The notes below the pieces were generated by a model. It was not told the origin of the DNA. It made no database searches and saw only the letters and a program-made list of their open reading frames with translations. Source: SKHV01 sp963678565 (GTDB lineage: Bacteria; Bacteroidota; Bacteroidia; Bacteroidales; Prolixibacteraceae). From it: a DNA stretch of 64,000 nucleotides. The stretch spans positions 186,001-250,000 of the forward strand of contig OY782875.1 of assembly GCA_963678565.1 (NCBI GenBank). Reading direction: 5' to 3'. The position numbers and the translations under genes are program-made. How positions within the stretch are numbered: position 1 is the stretch's first letter; each line of letters opens with the position of its first letter. Positions 45,098-54,792 of the stretch are shown one piece after another.

Positions 45098-46540
45098 CTA
45101 TTCTTCGATAAAATTTATATAGTGCTCGAAACGTTCAAAAATTTGCTGAACATAAGTTACAGGCTCAATTCCGCGAACATAACCAAACTTAACTCCCGGT
45201 TTATTGTAGTTTTTAGGATACGAAAGCGCCATCAGCATTTCTTCCACATTTTCATCCCAAATATTTGGATTTAGATTTTCCTGTTCTGCCAAAAGACGTG
45301 CGTCTTGAACATGCGAATAACCACAATTATAAGCCGCCATTGTAAATTTGATACGTTGTGTTGAATCGGCAATTTCTTCAAAACGATCGTAGATTTGTTT
45401 CAAATACATGGTTCCCCCTTTTACACTTTGTTCAGGTACATGCTGATTCTTAATCGCCAAACTCTTTGCTGTACGGGGCATTATTTGCATTAAACCTTGC
45501 GCTCCGGCCCACGATTTTGCTTTCGCATCAAAACGCGATTCCTGATAAATTATAGCTGCCACCAAGCGCCAATCCCATGCTAAATTTGCTGAATGCTTTT
45601 TTATAATGTCATCATACTTGCTAATTTGATTGCCATTCAGGCTCATAAATTCACTTCTGATGCGCCGTTTAAAATCGCGTTCGTTTTTAAAATATCGATT
45701 ATAAATCACATAATAAGGTGCCTCTTTCTTTTCTTTTTCGAGCCAATCGTTAATCGCTTCTAACAGCTCAGGAGAATTTTTGCTTACTGCCCAAGCAATA
45801 CGCTGCGACAAGCTTAGCGGAACTTCAATATCAAGTATCGGGTAGTATACTGCACTTACCTTTGCAATATTTTTATCGGCCACTGTATATTTGATTTCAC
45901 CGTCGGCCACTTTTTTAATTATTTCTTCGGTACTTATGGTACCCGAGAGTGTATCGATGTAAATGGTTCCACCTAGTTCTCTTGACAAATTTTTTAATCT
46001 TTTGACATAGGAAGAATTTTCGCGCACCGATACAGTATCGCCAATCAAATCTATTGCGTCGTGAATAATTTGTCGTTGCAAATTTGCCCAACTTATGCTT
46101 CGCCAATTATCGGGCTTTTTCTGAACCAACACTTGCGAAGTAAGATACAGGTATTTAGTGAAATCTACTTTTTCTTTCCTGTCGGCGGTAATGGTTAAAC
46201 CATGAGCAATCATATCGGCCTTCCCACTATTTATATCATCAAAAACGTGATCCAGATTATTAACCACAATCAATTCTAGCTCTAAGTCAAGCTCCTTAGC
46301 CAAACGTTCTAATAATTCATATTCAAATCCCATTGGCTTACCTCGATAAATAAAATAACTGGTACTGCTATAACTTACCAAAACTCTGAGCGTCCCATCC
46401 TCTTTAATTTCGTCAAGATCTCTTACTAAATCTTTTGAAATTTTCTTCCTTTTATCCTTTTCTGAGGAATCAGAATCAGTTTTAGAATTACAAGCGAAAA
46501 GAAAAAAAGCTGCTACTAAAATTGTAATAATTTTATTCAT
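45098..46540 (-). CDS. mltF: Lipoprotein lytic transglycosylase, MltF-like
   Basis: The 480-residue lipoprotein (FLFAC, cysteine 17) has a periplasmic solute-binding domain (about 50-285, GTLRVLVSYSSTSYFIYRGKPMG type) and a C-terminal SLT goose-lysozyme-like domain with the catalytic glutamate in QESRFDAKAKSWAGAQGLMQ. This two-domain order is that of MltF, which cleaves peptidoglycan glycan strands with release of 1,6-anhydro-muropeptides. Some relatives sense muropeptides with the first domain. Confidence 0.93.
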   Translation of the reverse strand: MNKIITILVAAFFLFACNSKTDSDSSEKDKRKKISKDLVRDLDEIKEDGTLRVLVSYSSTSYFIYRGKPMGFEYELLERLAKELDLELELIVVNNLDHVFDDINSGKADMIAHGLTITADRKEKVDFTKYLYLTSQVLVQKKPDNWRSISWANLQRQIIHDAIDLIGDTVSVRENSSYVKRLKNLSRELGGTIYIDTLSGTISTEEIIKKVADGEIKYTVADKNIAKVSAVYYPILDIEVPLSLSQRIAWAVSKNSPELLEAINDWLEKEKKEAPYYVIYNRYFKNERDFKRRIRSEFMSLNGNQISKYDDIIKKHSANLAWDWRLVAAIIYQESRFDAKAKSWAGAQGLMQIMPRTAKSLAIKNQHVPEQSVKGGTMYLKQIYDRFEEIADSTQRIKFTMAAYNCGYSHVQDARLLAEQENLNPNIWDENVEEMLMALSYPKNYNKPGVKFGYVRGIEPVTYVQQIFERFEHYINFIEE

Positions 46541-46918
46541 AGGACCGTGATTTATTAAGATAAGCTGCTAATTCAGAAGTGAATACTCCACTTAATCAAA
46601 CCACGAACATCAATAAAAAGTTTAAATACCTATAAATGAATCGATTTGAATAATGATTGCGTTCGGACTATGGAACGAATCAGGATTTCATTAAGCAACT
46701 GGATTTTGTCTCAAAATTTCATTCAAAATCACAATATTAACTCATTTGACATAAAATAGCTTCACCCACTTTAAAGCAAAGGTGTTCTAAAATATGAAGT
46801 GCAAAAAAGGCAACAAAAAATTAAAGTACATTTATTCGATGTACTGATTAAAAACTAAAGCTTGAATATTACGAATGATAATTGAAGCATGTAATTAAGA
46901 AACCTAAAAGTTCTAAAT
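46541..46918. other. Intergenic region, 378 bases
   Basis: No gene is seen. It contains the mltF upstream side, a weak copy of the ECF-type promoter element at 46760-46798 (CTTCACCC ... GGTGTTCTAAAATATGAA), and an inverted repeat AGTACAT/ATGTACT at 46825-46845. Both lie upstream of the broken gene at 46919. Confidence 0.5.
46825..46845. repeat. Inverted repeat, possible operator
   Basis: AGTACAT and ATGTACT are a perfect 7-bp inverted repeat with a 7-base spacer, about 75 bases upstream of the broken gene's ATG. It lacks a T-run, so a binding site is more likely than a terminator. Chance cannot be excluded. Confidence 0.35.
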
Positions 46919-47240
46919 ATGATACGAACACTTTTAATCCTTAGCATTTTATTGGCCACAAGCATTCAAACTTTGCATGCTCAAAATCCTATTTTTATTG
47001 GTATCCAGCCAGCAGTTACAATTGAACCTTTTTATGAACGAGGTGAGTTTGATTTAAACATCGTACCTATTGTAATTGAAGAACCTATTTCGGAGCGTAT
47101 AAATCTAAGATTAATCACTCTAGCCAATTTTCATTTTGGCGAATCAAATGGGCTTTCCGACATAGGAACACAAATTGTTGCACCAAGGAGTTGAAAAATG
47201 AGCTTCAAAAAGGTTTGTATGTAGAAATCTGGCTTTAGAA
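46919..47240 (+). pseudogene. Truncated outer-membrane protein gene
   Basis: The first 91 codons encode a signal peptide (LLILSILLATSIQTLHAQ) and the start of a beta-rich protein (GIQPAVTIEPFYERGEFDLNI), then a TGA follows IVAPRS. Just downstream the other frames keep protein-like pieces (KNELQKGLYVEIWL; NLALENNYYFY) before stops. This looks like a gene with a deletion and frameshifts. It could also be a real short exported protein of 91 residues (46919-47194). Confidence 0.45.
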
Positions 47241-47285
47241 AACAATTACTATTTTTATTGAGTATCAGTCACCTGAATAAAAAAT

Positions 47286-47939
47286 ATGAAATCGATTAAG
47301 TGGAAGAAACTAGGATTAGAATTACTGGTTGTATTTTTAGGAGTAACCGGAGGTTTTATATTAAACAATTTGCGCGATACAAAAAAGGACATAAAACTTG
47401 AGAAGAAATACATAGAATCATTTATCCAAAACATCGATACCAATATTGCTGAATTAGAAAATATAATTGGAGATGATAGCATTTGGTTTTCCAACATGAA
47501 GGATAAATATCGTCAAATGGCTGTTGATTCATTACCTAAAGATTCAAGCTCAGTAATAGTAAACAACATCCTGATGACTTCGAACCTTACGTTGGCAACA
47601 AGCACTTTCGAGGATATTAAATTCAGTGGAAATCTCAATCTTATTCGCAATTATGATTTAAAAGAAGAAATAGTAAAATACCACAATGAAATTGAAGGTG
47701 CAAAGTTCGTTGATGGCTATTACAACGATTATTTTTCAGAATTTGTTTTGCCATATATTATGGATCAATATGATTTGGCAAAAAATCAATATTTTGAAAC
47801 CAATAATCAATCTAATGCAAAACTATTTAATATTTTGGCTGGTTACTATTCTTTTCAGATGCAGCGAATGGAATATAACAAAGCACTACTTTCAAGTAGC
47901 AACAAGGTTAAAGAAAAGCTAGTTGATTACCTCAAATAG
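47286..47939 (+). CDS. Membrane-anchored protein of unknown function (DUF6090-like)
   Basis: The 217-residue protein has one N-terminal transmembrane helix (LGLELLVVFLGVTGGFILNN) followed by a basic residue and a mostly helical region with FIQNIDTNIAELENIIGDDS and FEDIKFSGNLNLIRNYDLKEEIVKYHNEIE. This matches the recalled pattern of DUF6090 proteins of Bacteroidota, which have no assigned function. It lies before the ECF sigma gene. Confidence 0.6.
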   Translation: MKSIKWKKLGLELLVVFLGVTGGFILNNLRDTKKDIKLEKKYIESFIQNIDTNIAELENIIGDDSIWFSNMKDKYRQMAVDSLPKDSSSVIVNNILMTSNLTLATSTFEDIKFSGNLNLIRNYDLKEEIVKYHNEIEGAKFVDGYYNDYFSEFVLPYIMDQYDLAKNQYFETNNQSNAKLFNILAGYYSFQMQRMEYNKALLSSSNKVKEKLVDYLK

Positions 47940-47995
47940 CCTCCAATAAATTGCAAATAAAAACTATAATTTCTGCTAACAATCGAAACCGAAAA

Positions 47996-48553
47996 GTGAA
48001 CGATAAAATCATAAAACATATCCACCGAGGCGAACGAAAAGCTTTTCGACAAATTTTCGATCACTTTTTTAATGCACTTGCTGCTTTTGGTTATAAATAT
48101 GTCAACAACATTGAAATTGCCGAAGATCTGGTGCAAGAATCTTTAATTAGTTTCTGGGAAAAACGACTCGACTTTGAGAATATTCCAACCGTAAAATCAT
48201 TTTTATACACCACCGTTCGAAACAAAGCACTAAACTATATCAAACACGAACAGGTAAAGAAAAAACATGAGCCCTCTTTACAGTATGCCATGGAATCGGA
48301 ACAGTATTTTTCGGCACATGTAATTGAAGAAGAAGTATTTAATTCATTGCACACTCAAATAAATGAACTTCCAAAAGCAGCTAAAGAAATAATGCTGTTG
48401 GCCCTAAATGGCTTAAAGAATTCGGAAATTGCAGAGGAATTAAATATTAGCATTAATACAGTAAAAACACAGAAAAAAATTGGCTATTCAAAAATCAAAG
48501 ACAAACTAAGCCCAATGATGCGAATGCTTATTTTCGTTGTACTAATATCATGA
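47996..48553 (+). CDS. ECF-family RNA polymerase sigma factor
   Basis: This sigma-70-like regulator has region 2 (KAFRQIFDHFFNALAAFGYKYV...AEDLVQESLISFWEK) and region 4 (LPKAAKEIMLLALNGLKNSEIAEELNISINTVKTQK). GTG at 47996 gives the usual ECF N-terminus (VNDKIIKHIHRG); a TTG at 47951 would add 15 residues and cannot be excluded. It precedes fecR and a STN-type receptor, the standard cell-surface signalling trio. It probably directs transcription of its partner operon and others sharing its promoter. Confidence 0.92.
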   Translation: MNDKIIKHIHRGERKAFRQIFDHFFNALAAFGYKYVNNIEIAEDLVQESLISFWEKRLDFENIPTVKSFLYTTVRNKALNYIKHEQVKKKHEPSLQYAMESEQYFSAHVIEEEVFNSLHTQINELPKAAKEIMLLALNGLKNSEIAEELNISINTVKTQKKIGYSKIKDKLSPMMRMLIFVVLIS

Positions 48554-48573
48554 TTAGAAAAATTGATTTACTT

Positions 48574-48611
48574 CTTCACCCTTTTTTAAACAAGGTTGTT
48601 ATTAGAATGAA
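48574..48611 (+). promoter_or_regulatory. Candidate ECF-type promoter before fecR
   Basis: CTTCACCC (48574-48581) with T6 following and GTTGTTATTAGAATGAA further on match two similar elements at 54.8 and 55.6 kb in letters and spacing. It lies between the sigma gene and fecR, 16 bases before the ATG, and is a reasonable target for the local sigma factor. Confidence 0.55.
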
Positions 48612-48626
48612 CAGGTATATAAAAAA

Positions 48627-49799
48627 ATGAAGGATACACTACATATAGCAGCACTTATCTCGAAAAAGATTCAAGGAAAGCTTCCTACAAAAGAACGAGA
48701 GGAACTTAACGCGTGGATTGAAAAAAATGCTGAAAATCAACGAATTTACAACAAAGTAACAAATCATCGCGAGCAATTAGATAAGCTAGAAATTTATGCC
48801 CTTTTCAATAAAGATAAAGTTAAAACCAAACTCGAAGAAGAACTATTTCCAACTAAAAAAGTTAATTTCAATCCTCGTCAGATCTTACGTTATGCTGCTG
48901 CAATTGTATTACCAATTCTAATGATTAGTGGGTACTTTTGGTATCGTCAAGGTGCAACTTCTGACCTAAGCGAATTGAATAAAGTAATCCAACCGGGAAG
49001 CCAAAAGGCCTTACTTATGCTTTCCGATGGAACAGAAGTAAATCTGGGAAAAAACCAAAGCCGATCGATAATTGAAGAAGGTGATTTCAAAATAATTAAT
49101 GAACTAAATCAATTAAATTATAAGACAGAGTTTGCACAGGCATCCTCTGAAAATATTGCTTTCAATACGCTAAAAACACCTCATGGAGGAAACTACCAGC
49201 TAGTATTGGCCGATGGAACAAAAGTTTGGCTCAACGCTGGGTCTTCCCTTCGTTTTCCTGTTGCATTTAGCAAAGAAAGTCGTGAAGTCTATTTAGAAGG
49301 AGAAGCTTATTTTGATGTAACTAAAAACGGGGCACACTTTACAGTTCATTCAGGTGCAATAGATGTCGCGGTTCTAGGAACTGAATTTAATGTTTCAGCC
49401 TATTCTGTAGATGAAGAAATTACAACCACTTTGGTTGAAGGGATCGTATCAATTAAAAACAAGAACAATGAAAAAGAGGAAAAAATACTGCAGCCAAACG
49501 ATCAAGCTACATTTAATTTATCAGACAAACAGCTGAATATTGAACAAGTAAACACGTCCTACTTTACTTCGTGGATGCAAGGAAAAATAGAATTCAACAA
49601 CGAAAACTTAAGTGAAGTAATGAAACGCTTGTCAAGATGGTATAATTTTGAATATCAATTTAAGAATGAAGCCGCCAAAGACTATCATTTTACAGCTCGA
49701 TTAGACCACAATGAAAAAATAACTAGCATTCTTGAAATGCTAGAATTAACAACCGATGTTAAATTTAGCTATCATAAAGGGAAAGTAATTATTCAATAA
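48627..49799 (+). CDS. FecR-family anti-sigma factor
   Basis: The 390-residue inner-membrane protein has a cytosolic N-terminal helical part, a transmembrane helix near 90-107 (AAAIVLPILMISGYFWY), and a periplasmic FecR domain (KTPHGGNYQLVLADGTKVWLN, LEGEAYFDVTKN, VLGTEFNVSAY). The C-terminal DUF4974 domain (FNNENLSEVMKRLSRWYNFEYQF) resembles a secretin-type STN interaction domain. It relays receptor state to the sigma factor. Confidence 0.92.
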   Translation: MKDTLHIAALISKKIQGKLPTKEREELNAWIEKNAENQRIYNKVTNHREQLDKLEIYALFNKDKVKTKLEEELFPTKKVNFNPRQILRYAAAIVLPILMISGYFWYRQGATSDLSELNKVIQPGSQKALLMLSDGTEVNLGKNQSRSIIEEGDFKIINELNQLNYKTEFAQASSENIAFNTLKTPHGGNYQLVLADGTKVWLNAGSSLRFPVAFSKESREVYLEGEAYFDVTKNGAHFTVHSGAIDVAVLGTEFNVSAYSVDEEITTTLVEGIVSIKNKNNEKEEKILQPNDQATFNLSDKQLNIEQVNTSYFTSWMQGKIEFNNENLSEVMKRLSRWYNFEYQFKNEAAKDYHFTARLDHNEKITSILEMLELTTDVKFSYHKGKVIIQ

Positions 49800-49808
49800 G
49801 TTTGAAAT

Positions 49809-52463
49809 ATGACGCAACAAAAGGAAAGTAGAAATTGCCTGCTCAAAAAAGTCTTCGGACAATCTGCGATCTATTTCCTTGTTTGCTTTTTTCTTTTAAC
49901 GTCTCTCATTTCTGCCCAACAATTACAGGCTCAAAATAAAGTATCCATCCATCTTCAAGATACTACAGTTATTGCAATAATCGATCAAATCAGGCACCAA
50001 ACAGATGTAAGTTTTATCTACAATGATGAGCTATTAAAAGATTGCAAAATGGTTTCCGTTGATGTGAAGCAAGTAAGTGTTGACCAGGTGCTTGAAATCT
50101 GCCTGTATGCTACCAAACTAAGCTATAAAAAGATAAACAACACCATCATTATTCTTCCGGAGGACGAACCTGAAAACACAGAAAAAAAGCCATTGGTTTA
50201 CGGAAAAATGAAGGGGCAAGTCATTGATCAGGATGCAAAAATCCCACTGCCTTTTGCAACAATTATGGTGATAAGCGAAGACGCCATGCGGGGCGTTTCA
50301 ACCGATCATAAGGGACGATTTCGGTTTGAACATTTGCCGGTAGGAAGGCATACCTTAAGAATAACTTACATAGGCTATCAGGAAAAAATTGTTCCTGATA
50401 TTTTTGTGGGATCTTCTCACGAAATGGATATTACCATCTCCTTACAGGAACGAATCGATTCACTGAATGAGGTGTCTGTTGGATATTCAAAAAACGCCCC
50501 GATAAATCAAATGGCTCTTGTAAGTTCTCGTTCTTTTAGCGTGGAAGAAACGAAACGCTATGCTGCCAGCATAAGCGATCCTGCCCGTATGGCACTAGTT
50601 TTTGCAGGCGTAACCGGAAACGACGATGCGACCAATGAGATTGTAATTCGTGGAAATTCACCCAACTGGATGCAATGGAGACTCGAAGGGGTTGAAATTC
50701 CAAGTCCGAATCATTTTTCTGAAGAAGGTTATACCTCGGGTTCGGTAAGCATTTTAAGTTCCGATATGTTGTCAACTTCCGACTTTTACATGGGGGCATT
50801 TCCAGCTGAATTTGGGAATGCATTATCGGGTGTTTTCGACCTACGTTTACGAAATGGGAACTATGAGAAACATGAATTCTCAGCACAAGTTGGGGTTCTT
50901 GGTTTAGACTTTTCTGCCGAAGGTCCATTAAAGAAAGGATATGATGGCTCTTTTCTAGCCAACTTTCGATATTCATCTTTAGGCTTGCTTGACAAAGTAA
51001 ACATTCACGTTTCAGAAAATGCCTTGCCAAGTTACGAGGATCTTTCATTCAAATTCAATTTGCCTACTAAACGAATGGGAACATTTTCACTTTGGGCCAT
51101 TGGCGGAAAATCAAAAGTGATAGAGGAATACCTTCCTGATAATGGTTTTGAACATAATTTATTGGGCTACTATGACTTTGTTAGAACAGGAATGTACGCA
51201 GCAGGAATAACCCATACAATTTTCCCTGATCGAAATTCATATGTCAGAACAGTTATTTCAAATTCTTATAAATTCAGTACTGCTGTATATGAGCTATTAA
51301 ACGAAAAAGATGTACGGCAACTGCAATTAGAAGACGAGTTACAAAACAATGCTGTAACATTTAATACCCTTTATAACCGCAAAATATCAAATGCTTTGAC
51401 TCTTAGAACCGGTTTAACCATTAATCGTAAGGGATACAGCTACCAATCGAATATAGCCGATGAGAATGGAGATCTGAAGACTTTTATAAACGGCATAGGA
51501 ACAACATATTTAATTGACAGCTTTGTACAGGGAAAGTATCGGATTTCTGATAAATTGATCACTACTGTCGGAATGCACTATGCCTATTTCGCTTTAAGTA
51601 GCGATCACTCTTTGGAGCCTCGTTTGGCACTTAGCTATCAGCTTGATAAGCAACAAAAGCTTACATTTGGTTATGGCCGCCACAGTAGAAATGAAGATTT
51701 ACCAATCTATTTTGTGGTAACCGATGATCGAAATGGCAATCATTACTATCCTAATACTGGCTTAAAAATGACCAAAGCCAATCATTATATTGCAGGCTAC
51801 GAAAAACAATTTGATAACAATGTGAAAATTAAAACAGAAATCTACCTTCAAAAGATTAATAATTTACCAATTCCAAGCACTCCGAATAAATACTGGCCAC
51901 CGATGCTCACCAATATTTATAATGACACATTGGCGAATTTGGGTGAAGCAAGAAACATGGGTATTGAATTGACCATTCAAAAAAATTTCACCAACAATTA
52001 TTACCTCTTATTTACAAGTTCTCTTTTCGATGCCAAATACAAACTACTAAATGGTAGGTGGTACAATTCAAAATACAATTCGAACTATGCCAGTAATTTT
52101 GTTGGTGGCAAGGAATTTAATTGGGGAGATGATAAACTTTTGGGAATAAATACCAAAGTGATATGGTATGGAGGCAAACGAATTTTACCACTCGATCTCG
52201 ATGCTTCAATACAAAAAGGAGAAGCCGTTTACGATCTTCCCAATATTTTCTCGAAAAAAGGGCCCGACTATTTTAGGATCGATTTGGGATTCAACCTACA
52301 TTTCTTCAAGCAAAAAATGGAACATATAATCTCTCTTGACATTCAAAATGTTACCAATAGAGACAACATTTTTTCAGAAGAATACAATCCAGTGACAAAG
52401 GATATCGATTACTATTACCTAACTGGTTTTTTACCTATTCTACAATATCGAATTGAATTTTAA
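49809..52463 (+). CDS. TonB-dependent receptor with signalling (STN) domain
   Basis: The 884-residue receptor has a long signal peptide ending SAQQLQAQ, a STN signalling domain (about 45-105), a carboxypeptidase-regulatory domain (about 125-210), a plug (DDATNEIVIRGNSPNWMQWRLEGVE) and a barrel ending ILQYRIEF. The STN domain contacts FecR when ligand binds. No SusD-like gene follows, and a 138-base gap then convergent genes end the operon. The ligand is unknown. Confidence 0.9.
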   Translation: MTQQKESRNCLLKKVFGQSAIYFLVCFFLLTSLISAQQLQAQNKVSIHLQDTTVIAIIDQIRHQTDVSFIYNDELLKDCKMVSVDVKQVSVDQVLEICLYATKLSYKKINNTIIILPEDEPENTEKKPLVYGKMKGQVIDQDAKIPLPFATIMVISEDAMRGVSTDHKGRFRFEHLPVGRHTLRITYIGYQEKIVPDIFVGSSHEMDITISLQERIDSLNEVSVGYSKNAPINQMALVSSRSFSVEETKRYAASISDPARMALVFAGVTGNDDATNEIVIRGNSPNWMQWRLEGVEIPSPNHFSEEGYTSGSVSILSSDMLSTSDFYMGAFPAEFGNALSGVFDLRLRNGNYEKHEFSAQVGVLGLDFSAEGPLKKGYDGSFLANFRYSSLGLLDKVNIHVSENALPSYEDLSFKFNLPTKRMGTFSLWAIGGKSKVIEEYLPDNGFEHNLLGYYDFVRTGMYAAGITHTIFPDRNSYVRTVISNSYKFSTAVYELLNEKDVRQLQLEDELQNNAVTFNTLYNRKISNALTLRTGLTINRKGYSYQSNIADENGDLKTFINGIGTTYLIDSFVQGKYRISDKLITTVGMHYAYFALSSDHSLEPRLALSYQLDKQQKLTFGYGRHSRNEDLPIYFVVTDDRNGNHYYPNTGLKMTKANHYIAGYEKQFDNNVKIKTEIYLQKINNLPIPSTPNKYWPPMLTNIYNDTLANLGEARNMGIELTIQKNFTNNYYLLFTSSLFDAKYKLLNGRWYNSKYNSNYASNFVGGKEFNWGDDKLLGINTKVIWYGGKRILPLDLDASIQKGEAVYDLPNIFSKKGPDYFRIDLGFNLHFFKQKMEHIISLDIQNVTNRDNIFSEEYNPVTKDIDYYYLTGFLPILQYRIEF

Positions 52464-52510
52464 AAGAAGAAATTAAGTTCATACATAACTAATAAAATCA
52501 GTAAACCAAA

Positions 52511-52541
52511 ATCAGGGCTTAACTTATAGTCAAACCCTGAT
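52511..52541. terminator. Weak hairpin after the receptor gene
   Basis: ATCAGGG and CCCTGAT pair across a 17-base loop, 48 bases after the receptor stop and before the convergent gene's end. There is no good T-run on either strand. Confidence 0.4.
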
Positions 52542-52601
52542 GAATTTGGATTGATCTGGCTTTTGAGCTTAGCATCAACCTAAATTTGGCTAATACTTAT
52601 C

Positions 52602-53159
52602 CTACTTGCTACCAATTGTATGGGTAAAACCAACTTGAATGGCGGCATGGTATACAGAGGTAGTTTTTTGAGGTAATTGCCAGGATAACTTTGGACGGAG
52701 CCATACCAAATTATTGCCTCCTGTTAATCCTTCAAATTTATATCCCATGCCGAGTGTAAACGATGGCATTAAATCCGCGGGAAGTCCTTTAGATACTTCT
52801 TTAACTGAACCATCATCGCCAACTTCGTAGGCCGCATCGGTATTTAAACTTGTTTTAAGTAGTCCTAAACCAATGCTCTCTTCAAGGAAAAAGCCAGATT
52901 TAAAGTACCTTCTGAAACCATAATTTGCATCAAGGAATACTCCTTTTTGGTTTCGTGGATGAGAATAATAACCCAAATCTACGCGAATAGGCAAACTGGC
53001 CTTCTCTGTGTACATGTGTTCCGATTCAAACTCCAAAACAAAACCTGGATGCGTTGCAAAATGTCCGAAATAACCTCCACCAATGTTGATGTTTCTTTGT
53101 GCAAAAGCACTGAATGTTATTCCTACAAAAAGTAACGTTAGTAAATATATCTTCTTCAT
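52602..53159 (-). CDS. Small outer-membrane beta-barrel protein (paralogue of the gene at 54.2-54.8 kb)
   Basis: The 185-residue protein has a signal peptide ending FAQ and about eight amphipathic strands: NIGGGYFGHFATHPGF, SLPIRVDLGYYSHP, YGFRRYFKSGFFLEESIGLGLL, AAIQVGFTHTIGS. The terminal strand fits outer-membrane insertion. It shares this strand order with the first gene of the operon. It follows the hydrolase by 2 bases. Confidence 0.7.
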   Translation of the reverse strand: MKKIYLLTLLFVGITFSAFAQRNINIGGGYFGHFATHPGFVLEFESEHMYTEKASLPIRVDLGYYSHPRNQKGVFLDANYGFRRYFKSGFFLEESIGLGLLKTSLNTDAAYEVGDDGSVKEVSKGLPADLMPSFTLGMGYKFEGLTGGNNLVWLRPKLSWQLPQKTTSVYHAAIQVGFTHTIGSK

Positions 53160-53161
53160 GT

Positions 53162-54214
53162 CTATTTGTTTTTATATTTTTCGATAAATGAGCTGACTTC
53201 ATCATAAACTCGCTCAGGATGTTCGGAGTGTGGCCCATGACCACATTCAGGTATCTTCACCACATATTTGTCTGCCTCGTCTGTTCCCAAATGCTCATAT
53301 ACATAGTCGGCAACCTGATGAGGAACAATGCCATCGTCGGCACCCCAAAGCAGTAAAGATGGTATAGTCATTTGCTCCAACTCCTGAGTATAGTTCAAAT
53401 CAGACCAAAGTTGCTGTGATTCTTTGGAATAAAACGATTCGTTGTAGAACGACATAGAAAACATGGATTTAAAAATCAATTGGGCATAGGGAATTTTATG
53501 TTGTTCCAAAAATTTGTCATAGTCGTAAACGTCACCCCCAAGGGCTGAAACATACCAATATGGTTCAGGGTCAGTGTAATTTCCGATTTCAGACTCATCC
53601 TTGTTTTCATAGAAGTCAATAATGATTTGCCAAAATTCCATATCCACATCGGGTTCTGCCAATTTCTCGGGTAAACGCTCCAGTATATACTGTTTCATAA
53701 ATTTTACCTCTAGGTCACCATAAATTGATCCATCCATGTCGATCCAACCTTTGAATAGGTCATCGTGATTGTCGCGACCTAAATATCCTGCAGAGAGTTG
53801 TCCTCCCCAGCTGTGTCCCATCATAAATAATTTCTTTCCGGGATACTTGTGAATAAGCAGTTCTACTAATTTTTCAGTATCTTCAATAAACTGATCGGGT
53901 GTTTGCGTTTCAATATCGTAATGCCCCTGTGTCATTCCGCAATAACGTTGATCCCAATAGACCATCATATAGTCTTCTTCCAACAATTGGTATCCTTTTG
54001 CGATGTGTTGTTCCATCCCCGAATCTCCGGGGCCACCGCTAACAGTAATTAACATGACATCGGAATTGAAATTTCCGTTCACCCATACCGGCAATTTTGC
54101 GCCTTTATTTGAAAGGTGAAAAAAATCGCCACTGTTCAAATACTCTGATTCTTCACATGCACCTAAGGCAAGAACAAGTATCAATAAATAGTAATATATT
54201 CGTTTCATTTTCAT
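53162..54214 (-). CDS. Alpha/beta-hydrolase lipoprotein, proline-iminopeptidase-like
   Basis: The 350-residue lipoprotein (LALGAC, cysteine 20) has an alpha/beta-hydrolase fold with oxyanion region VSGGPGDSGM near 59, nucleophile elbow GHSWGG near 133, acid in WGADDGIVPH near 296, and histidine in ECGHGPHSEHP near 326. The HGGPG-like start and WDQR (YWDQRYCG) are typical of S33 peptidases. It overlaps the upstream barrel gene by four bases and sits between the two paralogous barrel genes. Confidence 0.85.
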   Translation of the reverse strand: MKMKRIYYYLLILVLALGACEESEYLNSGDFFHLSNKGAKLPVWVNGNFNSDVMLITVSGGPGDSGMEQHIAKGYQLLEEDYMMVYWDQRYCGMTQGHYDIETQTPDQFIEDTEKLVELLIHKYPGKKLFMMGHSWGGQLSAGYLGRDNHDDLFKGWIDMDGSIYGDLEVKFMKQYILERLPEKLAEPDVDMEFWQIIIDFYENKDESEIGNYTDPEPYWYVSALGGDVYDYDKFLEQHKIPYAQLIFKSMFSMSFYNESFYSKESQQLWSDLNYTQELEQMTIPSLLLWGADDGIVPHQVADYVYEHLGTDEADKYVVKIPECGHGPHSEHPERVYDEVSSFIEKYKNK

Positions 54215-54774
54215 TTCGTTTTAAGTGTTTTTGTAAAACCAATTTGTAGTGCGGCGTAGGGTAAGTTCAGTGCTCTGTAACTTAAATCCAAGTAAACTTT
54301 GGGTCGTATCCACAAAAATGCAGAGTGGTCTTTCTCTGAAGAGAAATCGTAACCAATCCCTGAGGTAATTGAAGGCATCAATCCAATGTTCACTTTGTTA
54401 CCATGAACGCTCACAGCAGCATATTTATCCATAAAGAAATAGTCGCTCATAAAGCGCTTGGCAATAATGCCAAAGCCAATAGATTGTTCTATCATTAAGC
54501 CGCTTTTGTAGTATTTCCTGAATCCTTTATGTATATCAAATGTAAAGGCATGAAAGTCAGAATTTACATGATAGCCAAAATCGGCTCGTAAGGGCAGAGA
54601 AAAATCTTCGGTGAAGAATTTTTCATATTCGAACTCAATGAGAGCTCCCGGATTAATTCCATTTTCGCCAAAATACCCCACCCCAAGATTCAACTTATTC
54701 TGTGCGGTTGATTGGCTAGCTACTCCCGCAATGAGCAGGATCAAGAATATTAGTTTTCGCATTTCAATTTTCAT
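54211..54774 (-). CDS. Small outer-membrane beta-barrel protein, first gene of the hydrolase operon
   Basis: The 187-residue protein has a signal peptide (LIFLILLIAGVASQSTAQ; a start at 54762 is also possible) and strands NLGVGYFGENGINPG, SLPLRADFGYHVN, GFRKYYKSGLMIEQSIGFGII, AALQIGFTKTLK. It is a clear paralogue of the third gene of the same operon. A candidate ECF-type promoter element lies just upstream. Confidence 0.7.
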   Translation of the reverse strand: MKIEMRKLIFLILLIAGVASQSTAQNKLNLGVGYFGENGINPGALIEFEYEKFFTEDFSLPLRADFGYHVNSDFHAFTFDIHKGFRKYYKSGLMIEQSIGFGIIAKRFMSDYFFMDKYAAVSVHGNKVNIGLMPSITSGIGYDFSSEKDHSAFLWIRPKVYLDLSYRALNLPYAALQIGFTKTLKTK

Positions 54775-54792
54775 TTTAAGTTTATGTTTTCT

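Noticed and set aside
50536..51048. 170-codon antisense frame inside the STN-type receptor gene
   Set aside because: The sense strand encodes a clear receptor plug; the antisense product has no domain or signal and is a frame shadow.
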